Shown: positions 16,707 to 22,825 of the stretch, piece by piece | Numbering within the stretch: position 1 is the stretch's first letter | Layout: each line of letters begins with the position of its first letter | Virus record (IMG/VR): IMGVR_UViG_3300042691_021079 | Coordinates: 1 to 26,409 of that record | Source of the DNA: a virus | Length of the DNA stretch: 26,409 nt | Reading direction: 5' to 3' (one strand) | Notes under the pieces: model-generated | What the model saw: only the letters and a program-made list of their open reading frames with translations | What the model was told of the DNA's origin: nothing | Database searches by the model: none | Made by a program: the position numbers and the translations under genes

Positions 16707-17104
16707 TTTCCCTTGGCGTCTGCGATTTCTTCAGCCTGGAATGTGGCTCTTTCGATGCAGGCCGTCAAGACGTCTTCCCTGAAATCCGGGAACTCGGTCA
16801 TGACCTTTTCCACGTTCTCCGGTGTGCAGGGAAGAACCTTTCCAGAATCCGTAGGGTCGACGCCTTCCCAATCAACGACAAGAGCCTGCGATAGCTGCTT
16901 GATCATGATTGTTTCCACCAGTTCGGCAGGCAGGTCGCGACCCTTGAACGCCGAGGCGTAGGTCTTTTCTAGCTTTCTGCGGACTTCCTTGGAGACCTTG
17001 CTGTTGATTCTGCGAACGCAGACTCTGACGCCGTCTCCGAAATCTACCCAGACACCGTTTTCTTCCAGGTTCTTCGAAGTGGAATATCTGGCCTTGAACG
17101 ACAT
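16703..17104 (-). CDS. tail assembly chaperone, G part
   Basis: The protein has 133 residues. It begins SFKARYSTSKNLEENGVWVDF and continues with basic and acidic helices such as SKVSKEVRRKLEKTYASAFKG. It ends in TFQAEEIADAKGN. Its size, its place between the tail tube and tape measure genes, and the frameshift signal at its last codons all identify it as the short tail assembly chaperone, which coats the tape measure before the tube polymerises. A ribosome site (GGAGAG) precedes the ATG at 17104. It is separated from the tail tube gene by a strong hairpin. Confidence 0.84.
   Translation of the reverse strand: MSFKARYSTSKNLEENGVWVDFGDGVRVCVRRINSKVSKEVRRKLEKTYASAFKGRDLPAELVETIMIKQLSQALVVDWEGVDPTDSGKVLPCTPENVEKVMTEFPDFREDVLTACIERATFQAEEIADAKGN
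16706..16712 (-). promoter_or_regulatory. programmed -1 ribosomal frameshift site GGGAAAC
   Basis: The minus strand reads AAG GGA AAC TGA at the end of the G frame, so the heptamer G GGA AAC fits X XXY YYZ directly before the stop. Slipping by -1 enters the downstream frame, open to 16353. Six bases after the heptamer AGTGCC can pair with GGCATT (one G-T pair) around TCGAGT, a small stem-loop that could stimulate slippage. Confidence 0.85.
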
Positions 17105-17130
17105 TTTTCTCTCCAGTCTTGGGAAGTATT

Positions 17131-17163
17131 CCCGAGGTGGAGATTAGCAATCTCTACCTCGGG
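17131..17163 (-). terminator. strong intergenic hairpin between tail tube and chaperone genes
   Basis: On the minus strand CCCGAGGT pairs with ACCTCGGG, then after one mismatch GAGATT pairs with AATCTC around a 3-base loop. No T-run follows, so it is not a standard intrinsic terminator. It more likely attenuates transcription or protects the 3' end of the abundant tail tube mRNA. The same stretch also has TTGCCT and TAATCT 17 bases apart, so a weak promoter here is possible. Confidence 0.6.
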
Positions 17164-17176
17164 AGGCAAGGGTGAA

Positions 17177-18667
17177 TTATGCGAAGTGTTCAAATCTCGA
17201 AAGCGAGATCGTGTAATCCCTAGCAGGGTCTCTGATCGCCTGGAATCCGAGATTTATGAAGATATCGGTATTGATACCGGTCACGTCTGGGTTTCCGGCA
17301 GAATACTTTAATCTCGGCACGTCCCAGACAGCTCCCAGGTTTCCTGCGGTGTCTCTGAATCCGAGTGTGAAATTCGAAACCGTGTTCTGGAGCACCTTAT
17401 TGTATAGGACTTCGTCGCCGAAATAGGTGTTCAGTTCTCCAGAGACAGAAACTCGACCGACACCAATGCCTGCCGGGCCTAGGACAGCAACTGCATCCTG
17501 AGCTCTGAGATTGTTCTCTAAGGTGAGCGAGAAGCTGTTGACGAAGTTCGGCGAAGTAACGGGAGTGCCGTTTTCATAGAAAACCACGATTGAAGTGCTT
17601 GTATTCAACACCGTTCCTGTGGCAGCAGAAAGAGTGACCGCACCCGTTCCTCTGGACGTAGACATTGTCGTCGCGTCCAGACCTAGGAATCCAATCTTAG
17701 ATTGGATGATAGCTTTCGAATCACCCTGAATCATGAAGTCGTTAGCCTGCTGACCACGATGGTAAATATATTGAGTGGCAGTCAGGCCGAACTCCTGCTC
17801 GACCGTGTAAGAAAACTCAGTGATGCCGTTTTTCAGGAAATCCGTGAAATACGCACGGATAGATTTCCCAGTTCCAGATTCAGTTGTGAACCCGTTCGGA
17901 ACGGAATCAAAGCTGAGTCTTTGGGCTGCGATCGCAGAGATTCTGGCATACCCAGAGAAAGAGAATCCGTTAGCTCCAGAAGGTAGGAATACCCACTGAC
18001 CAACCTGGAGTCCCAGAGTGGTGAAGTCCAGAGTGGTGGAAGTCAGAGCATTTCCACCCGAAGTTGTGGCGTTAATGTCTCCGCTGACACCCTCCAGTCC
18101 GATCACCTTAACTCTTGCAGTCACTGGAGGTGAAGCGACCGCTGTAGCTCCAGAAACGGTGACCGTAGTGGCAGCAGAAGCGGTTACTCTTAGAGTCTGC
18201 TCGGCCACTCCAAACCCGGTCAGACGAATGATGTGGCCGACCTTAAACTCAGTTCCGGTCAGGTTATTGGCGGTTCCAGAGAGAACCGAGGTGGCAGTGA
18301 AGGTGATAGTGGTGGAGGTGACAGAAGAAATTCTAGTGACAGAGCCGCTTCCGGTTCCATATTTCCAGCTGCGACCATTCAGAACTTCTGGAGATCTGAC
18401 CCACTCGTTGAAGAACACCCCCGGTAGTAGAACGTCGAAGTTGTCAATTGAGTATTCAGAATTCACCTCTCCTGAGGAAGAAGTTCCGACCAGCACCAGA
18501 TCTGACACCTGACGAGAGGCGTCAATTTCGTTTGAAACAACAGTTTCTGGTGTGAACGAAATTGAGGTGGAATTCATTCTGACGGTTTGATACTGCGGAT
18601 TGGCCGCCACCACCTTGGGAGAAGATTCTCTAGCCACTCGGATGGCTGTTCTGTTTGCGTCCGACAT
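17177..18667 (-). CDS. major tail tube protein
   Basis: The protein has 496 residues. Residues about 28-75 (RMNSTSISFTPETVVSNEID, then VLVGTSSSGEVNSEYS) match the pattern I know from Phage_tube_2-type tail tube proteins. The C-terminal part (about 400-496, ending RDYTISLSRFEHFA) completes the tube domain. Between them is a long Thr/Ser/Val-rich region (about 110-290) with repeated motifs such as TTITFTATSVLSGT and ATTVTVSGATAV, probably extra beta domains on the outside of the tube. It is longer than the usual tube protein. It has a good GGAGG ribosome site, its own promoter and a hairpin at the end, all consistent with abundance. It is followed by the chaperone and tape measure genes. Confidence 0.85.
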   Translation of the reverse strand: MSDANRTAIRVARESSPKVVAANPQYQTVRMNSTSISFTPETVVSNEIDASRQVSDLVLVGTSSSGEVNSEYSIDNFDVLLPGVFFNEWVRSPEVLNGRSWKYGTGSGSVTRISSVTSTTITFTATSVLSGTANNLTGTEFKVGHIIRLTGFGVAEQTLRVTASAATTVTVSGATAVASPPVTARVKVIGLEGVSGDINATTSGGNALTSTTLDFTTLGLQVGQWVFLPSGANGFSFSGYARISAIAAQRLSFDSVPNGFTTESGTGKSIRAYFTDFLKNGITEFSYTVEQEFGLTATQYIYHRGQQANDFMIQGDSKAIIQSKIGFLGLDATTMSTSRGTGAVTLSAATGTVLNTSTSIVVFYENGTPVTSPNFVNSFSLTLENNLRAQDAVAVLGPAGIGVGRVSVSGELNTYFGDEVLYNKVLQNTVSNFTLGFRDTAGNLGAVWDVPRLKYSAGNPDVTGINTDIFINLGFQAIRDPARDYTISLSRFEHFA

Positions 18668-18691
18668 CTAAACCTCCAGTGAGTTTACTCC

Positions 18692-18720
18692 TCCATACAA
18701 CAGGAGAAGAGGGTTGACAA
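18692..18720 (-). promoter_or_regulatory. sigma70-type promoter for the tail tube gene
   Basis: On the minus strand TTGTCA (18715-18720) and TATGGA (18692-18697) are 17 bases apart, immediately after the stop of the tail terminator gene and upstream of the GGAGG ribosome site of the tail tube gene. Confidence 0.55.
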
Positions 18721-18723
18721 GTT

Positions 18724-19164
18724 CTATTTTATGAGGTGGGAGTCCCTACGGAATTCACAGGAAATCACATGCCTGAGCCAGTTGTCATTTAGCCGGGTAG
18801 CTCTTTCCTCATTTATGGACAATTGGACAGTGGAGATGTCTTCGAAGTAGATATTCTCGGTTCCGCATACTAAGACCAGAGATTCATATATTCCCTCTAG
18901 ATAATCAACGGCCTGTAGATTAGGTGAAGAACCTAATCCAGTCGGGCTGAATAGATCTATTTGAAGCACTCCTTCATGTCGCTTAAAGTAGTCTCTGCCT
19001 AGAGAGGCTCTGTAGGAATCTGAATACACGATACCAACTCCGGCCCACCGAGAATTATCCGGGACTACGAATTCTATATTCGGCCACGCTATTGGCCCGA
19101 ATTCTGGCTGCCAAATGGATTGTAAGTGTGAAAATAACACTTGTCTTTCTAGATTTCGGCTCAT
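18724..19164 (-). CDS. tail terminator / tail completion protein
   Basis: The protein has 146 residues. It has the order of short siphovirus tail terminators: an N-terminal helix (LERQVLFSHLQSIWQP), a beta-strand with FVVPDNSRWAGVGIVYSDS, a central HEGVLQIDLFSPTG strand, a helix YLEGIYESLVLVCG and a final strand ending VISCEFRRDS. The GVLQIDLFSP..G element followed by a helix is typical of this family. Its position between the neck proteins and the tail tube gene, with a 4-base overlap to the upstream gene, fits a protein that stops tube growth and joins tail to head. Confidence 0.74.
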   Translation of the reverse strand: MSRNLERQVLFSHLQSIWQPEFGPIAWPNIEFVVPDNSRWAGVGIVYSDSYRASLGRDYFKRHEGVLQIDLFSPTGLGSSPNLQAVDYLEGIYESLVLVCGTENIYFEDISTVQLSINEERATRLNDNWLRHVISCEFRRDSHLIK

Positions 19165-19682
19165 TTGCTCTTCAAGGCCCTCTTAAGATATCTTTCAGCA
19201 GGCCTGACGATCCCTCCGGCGGGAGTTCTTCTGATTAGGACTGCCTGAGATTTTCTATCTTCGCTGTCTTCCAGATTGTAAGTTCCATATTCGACCAGTT
19301 CAAAGAATTCATAGGTGTTTGTGAGATAAATCTTCTGTGGAATCTGTCCAGATCTAATAGAACTCAGTATTTCCTCCAACTCGGCCCTCACTACGGCTTC
19401 GTTCGCGGCCCTTCTCGGTTCTTCCCCTAATCTCATAGTGTTGGTCTTGCCGGGCTTGGCCGGTATCCTGGTAGGAGCTCTTTCTCCCTTGATTGGAGAG
19501 CCTATAGACCATCGAAAATTAACTAGGGTTTTTCCCGTATAGACAGGGGTTCTAGCGAGAATCATGTCATTGAATCTCAGTAAAACTTGCTCCAGTCTTT
19601 TAGCGGTTACTCGTTTAGCTCCCTCAGCAGCCTTTCTGGCTTCCGAGTCCCAGACTGGAGAGTTTTTTACTCTGAGTGGCAT
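19161..19682 (-). CDS. HK97 gp10-like neck/tail completion protein
   Basis: The protein has 173 residues. A long helix (about 14-45, ARKAAEGAKRVTAKRLEQVL) precedes TPVYTGKTLVNFRWSIGSP (about 45-65), the PV.TG.L...W motif of HK97 gp10-type proteins. The C-terminal part has YLTNTYEFFELVEYGTYNLE and a basic end. Such proteins sit at the head-tail joint. The gene overlaps its neighbours on both sides (TAATG at its start), so it is part of a coupled connector operon. Confidence 0.76.
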   Translation of the reverse strand: MPLRVKNSPVWDSEARKAAEGAKRVTAKRLEQVLLRFNDMILARTPVYTGKTLVNFRWSIGSPIKGERAPTRIPAKPGKTNTMRLGEEPRRAANEAVVRAELEEILSSIRSGQIPQKIYLTNTYEFFELVEYGTYNLEDSEDRKSQAVLIRRTPAGGIVRPAERYLKRALKSK

Positions 19683-20047
19683 TATCGCTTTCTACATTCT
19701 AGAATGTGTAATTTGTCTGAGGGTGGAGTGGTTATTTTCTCAATATTGTAGAATACACCCCTTAAGAATACATAGTCGTTTTGCTGGGGAATTACAGGAA
19801 GATCCGCAGAAGGGATGAGAATTTTAAGATCAGAAACATTAGCCGGAGAAGCAGTTATCTCCTGACTATTCTTTCCGACAGGAAGCATTCTTATATTCGC
19901 ATATTGAGTCGGAGTCCCGGTCTTAGAATCCGTCAGGGGGTCATAGGCTCCGGAACTAGGTCTATAGTAGATTCCAAGAGGCACGAGTTCCCCTAGAATT
20001 GTGAAGGCAGTGTCTAAAGAAGAACCAATTAGGTCTGTGATACTCAT
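19682..20047 (-). CDS. head closure / head-tail connector protein
   Basis: The protein has 121 residues. It is beta-rich: YYRPSSGAYDPLTDSKTGTP at about 28-47, then IRMLPVGKNSQEIT and DLKILIPSADLPVIPQQND, and an end FLRGVFYNIEKITTPPSD. The middle and final strands resemble SPP1 gp16-type stoppers that close the portal channel. The gene overlaps the adaptor gene by four bases and the gp10-like gene by one, and its position between these two supports the role. The family is assigned mainly from pattern and order. Confidence 0.7.
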   Translation of the reverse strand: MSITDLIGSSLDTAFTILGELVPLGIYYRPSSGAYDPLTDSKTGTPTQYANIRMLPVGKNSQEITASPANVSDLKILIPSADLPVIPQQNDYVFLRGVFYNIEKITTPPSDKLHILECRKR

Positions 20048-20553
20048 CTGACGTCCACCTGACGAACTGAAGAGCTAGAATACAGGGTCGCTAGGCCTCT
20101 AAGCAATCGAACGGCGGCCCTAGGCACGGGCGCAGGGCTTGTAGAACCATTAAATTTCAGTTCTATAACGTCAATCTTAATCTGCTCGACACCGACAGAA
20201 GAATCCGGTGTCTCAGTATCTTTTCGAGAGGTGAACAGGGCCAGTTCACAACACGCTTTCTTAACCCCTTCTGGAACTATAGAAGAAGAAATCAGACGCT
20301 GATCTATATCATAGGCATAATTTCTAGGCCAGCGCATAGCCTGAGCGTCAGTCTTAATCTCACCCACCCAAGAAAACATGGTGTCTAGTCTCTGACTAGC
20401 TTCTATGAGTAAATTACTCTTGACGCTATCTGAAAGAGCGTCCCATTCATCTGCGTAATACGGATGACTGGAAAAATAACTGTCAGCATATGGAAGATCT
20501 ACATAAGAGTTTGAATTTGTCTTAGCACTTCCATCTTCCAGGATGATGGTCAT
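20044..20553 (-). CDS. head-tail adaptor (DnaT-like family of phage connectors)
   Basis: The protein has 169 residues. The start (IILEDGSAKTNSNSYVDLPY) followed by ADSYFSS and LIEASQRLDTMFSWVG, then MRWPRN near 103, is the pattern of the phage family often labelled putative DnaT-like ssDNA-binding protein. Its place directly before the head closure gene indicates that it is the portal adaptor. The label DnaT should not be taken to mean a replication protein. An AGAGG ribosome site precedes the ATG. Two hairpins separate it from the head genes upstream. Confidence 0.78.
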   Translation of the reverse strand: MTIILEDGSAKTNSNSYVDLPYADSYFSSHPYYADEWDALSDSVKSNLLIEASQRLDTMFSWVGEIKTDAQAMRWPRNYAYDIDQRLISSSIVPEGVKKACCELALFTSRKDTETPDSSVGVEQIKIDVIELKFNGSTSPAPVPRAAVRLLRGLATLYSSSSVRQVDVR

Positions 20554-20570
20554 ATATTGAACCTCTAATG

Positions 20571-20606
20571 AAAAGGATCCGGGGACTCTAGAGAGTTCCC
20601 GGATCC
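20571..20606 (-). terminator. probable terminator between head and connector genes
   Basis: On the minus strand GGATCCGGG pairs with CCCGGATCC, and inside it ACTCT can pair with AGAGT, giving a long nearly continuous stem. It is followed by TTTTC. The T-run is short, so termination may be partial. Confidence 0.68.
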
Positions 20607-20609
20607 TCC

Positions 20610-20635
20610 ATTCTGCGAGGGGGGGTTCGCAGAAT
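20610..20635 (-). terminator. hairpin overlapping the stop of the last head gene
   Basis: On the minus strand ATTCTGCGA pairs perfectly with TCGCAGAAT (9 bp) around an ACCCCCCC loop. It begins within the stop codon of the upstream gene and stands just before the terminator at 20571-20606. It has no T-run of its own and may shield the mRNA end. Confidence 0.55.
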
Positions 20636-20928
20636 TAAGCGGCCTTAGCAGCCTGAGTTGGAGCCGGAGTCGGAGCCTTAGCAGGCTCGTTCTTAGCAGG
20701 CTCGTCCTTCGTAGAAGTCTCCTTCACCTTGGCTTTCCCGAGGGCGGCTGCTTCGGCAAAGGGCTTCGGATTCATCCGGTTGCCCTCGATAGCACCGTCC
20801 TCAACGAGAGAGTAGTCCCCTGACTGCCTGAGCAGAAGATCACGAGCGTCGATCGGGAAGAAAAATTCCTCCTCCCCGGTCTTGTGATTTTTCAGAGTAA
20901 CCATTCCCGGCCATTTAGTATTAGCCAT
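20635..20928 (-). CDS. small head-block protein with Lys/Pro/Ala-rich tail
   Basis: The protein has 97 residues. Residues 1-50 form a small beta-type domain (GMVTLKNHKTGEEEFFFPID, then ARDLLLRQSGDYSL). From about 60 on it is low-complexity, rich in Lys, Ala, Pro and Thr (EPAKNEPAKAPTPAPTQAAK), and probably disordered. It has an excellent AAGGAG ribosome site and starts 11 bases after the cement-like gene. I do not recognise the family. Its position suggests a minor head or assembly protein. It is the last gene before the double hairpin. Confidence 0.65.
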   Translation of the reverse strand: MANTKWPGMVTLKNHKTGEEEFFFPIDARDLLLRQSGDYSLVEDGAIEGNRMNPKPFAEAAALGKAKVKETSTKDEPAKNEPAKAPTPAPTQAAKAA

Positions 20929-20939
20929 TTTCTCTCTCC

Positions 20940-21383
20940 TTACATCGGGCTGTTCGTGATGAACGCCGAATAGGTGATGGAAGGTGAAGTTCCAGCGATG
21001 ACATGGCGAATACGCATGTATCTCTTTGGAGTTTCACCATTCGCGCTATTGTAAATCGTTCTTGAATAACGACCCACGACGCTGTCGACGCTCTGTCCAG
21101 TGGTAGTTGAGTCACCGAAGCGAATCAGCTCTGCCTGATTGACATCTGAGGCGAAAGTGGCGGAGCTGCTGACTTCCACGATCAGAGTGTAGAGTTCGTC
21201 CCCGGACGCTACATCGATGGCCGAAACGTCGATGACCAGAGAGGCCTTGACGAATCCGGTTCCAAGATCTAGGATCCTAGCCGAACCACCGACGCTACCG
21301 TTTCCAGTAGCGGTGGATGCGGCGGCTCCGTCGTGGAGCATGGTCGCCACATCCAGAGTGTTTTGAAGAAGGTTCTTAGCCAT
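20940..21383 (-). CDS. capsid cement-like protein (Bbp16-type)
   Basis: The protein has 147 residues from the ATG at 21383, which has GGGAGA six bases upstream. A longer frame back to 21488 would run inside the capsid gene and lacks a site. The sequence is beta-rich: GGSARILDLGTGFVKASLVI near 29-48, then SGDELYTLIVEVSSSATF and a closing strand pattern MRIRHVIAGTSPSITYSAF. This resembles the Bbp16-family cement proteins coded directly after major capsid genes. It should decorate and stabilise the capsid shell. The gap to the capsid gene is 23 bases. Confidence 0.74.
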   Translation of the reverse strand: MAKNLLQNTLDVATMLHDGAAASTATGNGSVGGSARILDLGTGFVKASLVIDVSAIDVASGDELYTLIVEVSSSATFASDVNQAELIRFGDSTTTGQSVDSVVGRYSRTIYNSANGETPKRYMRIRHVIAGTSPSITYSAFITNSPM

Positions 21384-21406
21384 TTGAAATCTCCCTATCT
21401 TCTGGA

Positions 21407-22336
21407 TTAGGCGACCAGAGCGGTGTTGCGGATACCCCACACTCTGACGGCGGCAGTTCCATCGAAGATGCCGAAGCCAGAATACCATTCCACACGAGTG
21501 CGGAACACCGGCATGGTCTGTAGTTCGCCCAGATCGCGAACCGACATTCCGCCGTTCTGAAGACCCATGACGCCGTTGGCACTCATGGACAGAACATACA
21601 GACTGGTTCCGACCGCTGAGCCTCCGCCGGGGTTGGCTTCGTTAAAGGCCAGTGGGTCTGGCATCTTAGCATCGCCATAAGTGGTCAGCAGAGGGAGACC
21701 GTTATATGTCTCGACCGGACGACCAAAGTCATCGGTGCTCATCTGGATATTACCAGAAAGAGTCTGGTTATTGCGGGCCGCCTTGAACTTTCTGCGCAGA
21801 GCACGGCTCATGAGGATGTGAGTCGGATTGGTGCAGCGGTCGATGGCTTCATCCAGAAGCTCCAAGCTCAGAGCGTCACCTCCCGACGAGGAGCCGGCCG
21901 GGATCAGTTGGTTTCCGGTCAGACGAGCCTGGAGACCGTCGAATTCACGAGCCTGGATGGTGGTGTCACCCTTGATGAACTTGGTTGTCCAAGTCTGAGA
22001 CAGGGCCTTAACCTTCAGAGCTTCGTGAGCCGAGCGGACGCCCATGCCCATAGTCTGAAGAATGAAACGGTCGACGTCAAGGTCGCCCCCGGCGATGTAT
22101 AGCGATTCAGTCTGCGGGTTGATCACGCCGACCGACTCGGTGTAACCTTCGTTAACACCGCGGAAGGCGATTCCCGGCAGTTGCTCTTCGCGATTGTAGC
22201 GAAGGGCGTTGCCCTGGATATCTTCGAAGGGCAGAACGCGAAGAACTTCGCTCTCACGAGCGAACATCTCGATGATCCCCGATCTCAGGGGATCACTGGC
22301 CGCCATCTTGGCCGCTTCGACTAGAGTCATTGGCAT
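21407..22336 (-). CDS. major capsid protein (HK97 fold)
   Basis: The protein has 309 residues, a normal size for a major capsid protein without a long scaffold extension. It starts MPMTLVEAAKMA, has EVLRVLPFEDIQGNALRYNR at about 29-48, EGYTESVGVINPQTESL around 63, and later PTHILMSRALRRKFKAARN near 170-190. The P-domain-like end has FRTRVEWYSGFGIFDGTAAV. This matches the GPC-type capsid proteins of siphoviruses. Codon use is GC-richer than in neighbours and largely without CTAG, as expected for the most abundant protein. It has a promoter at 22412-22440. No protease, portal or terminase gene is in the window. Confidence 0.86.
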   Translation of the reverse strand: MPMTLVEAAKMAASDPLRSGIIEMFARESEVLRVLPFEDIQGNALRYNREEQLPGIAFRGVNEGYTESVGVINPQTESLYIAGGDLDVDRFILQTMGMGVRSAHEALKVKALSQTWTTKFIKGDTTIQAREFDGLQARLTGNQLIPAGSSSGGDALSLELLDEAIDRCTNPTHILMSRALRRKFKAARNNQTLSGNIQMSTDDFGRPVETYNGLPLLTTYGDAKMPDPLAFNEANPGGGSAVGTSLYVLSMSANGVMGLQNGGMSVRDLGELQTMPVFRTRVEWYSGFGIFDGTAAVRVWGIRNTALVA

Positions 22337-22411
22337 CTACAGGGTTCCTTCTTTGGACAACCTAGTTTTACTCTGGGGTGACCAGTGTCATCACCGGCTG
22401 CCCACTTTGCT

Positions 22412-22440
22412 CATCTACCTCAATTCGAAGGGCTTGGCAA
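22412..22440 (-). promoter_or_regulatory. sigma70-type promoter for the major capsid gene
   Basis: On the minus strand TTGCCA (22435-22440) and TAGATG (22412-22417) are 17 bases apart in the 123-base gap upstream of the capsid gene. The leader downstream contains a small stem (GGTGA/TCACC) and an AAGGA ribosome site. Confidence 0.45.
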
Positions 22441-22459
22441 GTCCCCTAAATGAGTTTTT

Positions 22460-22816
22460 TTATCTTCCGCCGCCGGAAGTATCAGTGTAGGAAAAATCAA
22501 GTTGCACATTCGTTCCAGTCAGGGAGGTTAGTCTGGCTCTCCACCAGCCGACTCCGGGTTCTTCATACAGAGAGGGGACGGTGGTTCCGAGAGAAGGATT
22601 GACGTTGAAAGTCTCTATGGTAATCCATCTAGCGTCTTCAGAACCAGCCGGATCTCTAGAAGATCTCTCGACGACAACGGTAGCCGCAGTAGCGTCACCT
22701 GAAATCGAAAGAGTCAACTCTCCAGTTGCTCGAATCACCGCTGTCGTTCCGGTAGCCGTCAGGGTGTTGTAGTAGGTTGAAGGAGTCGCTTCGAAGTAGG
22801 AGGTCTTGATCTGCAT
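22460..22816 (-). CDS. small beta-rich head-block protein, function unknown
   Basis: The protein has 118 residues from the ATG at 22816, which has AAGGA six bases upstream. A TTG two codons earlier is less likely. Residues 12-45 (TYYNTLTATGTTAVIRATGE) and the rest (ATAATVVVERSSRDPAGSED, RARLTSLTGTNVQLDFSYTD) form a run of beta-strands like a small Ig-like or decoration protein. The gene starts ten bases after the SGNH/LamG gene and precedes the capsid gene. It may be a capsid decoration or fibre-anchoring subunit. I do not recognise the family. Confidence 0.66.
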   Translation of the reverse strand: MQIKTSYFEATPSTYYNTLTATGTTAVIRATGELTLSISGDATAATVVVERSSRDPAGSEDARWITIETFNVNPSLGTTVPSLYEEPGVGWWRARLTSLTGTNVQLDFSYTDTSGGGR

Positions 22817-22825
22817 CTTCAATCC

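Noticed and set aside
18018-18512. 164-codon open frame opposite the tail tube gene
   Set aside because: Antisense to a well supported gene whose Thr/Ser/Val-rich codons keep the other strand open. No ribosome site.
21384-21488. Longer start for the cement-like protein
   Set aside because: The extra 35 residues are a basic shadow of the capsid gene end, and the ATG at 21383 has a good ribosome site.
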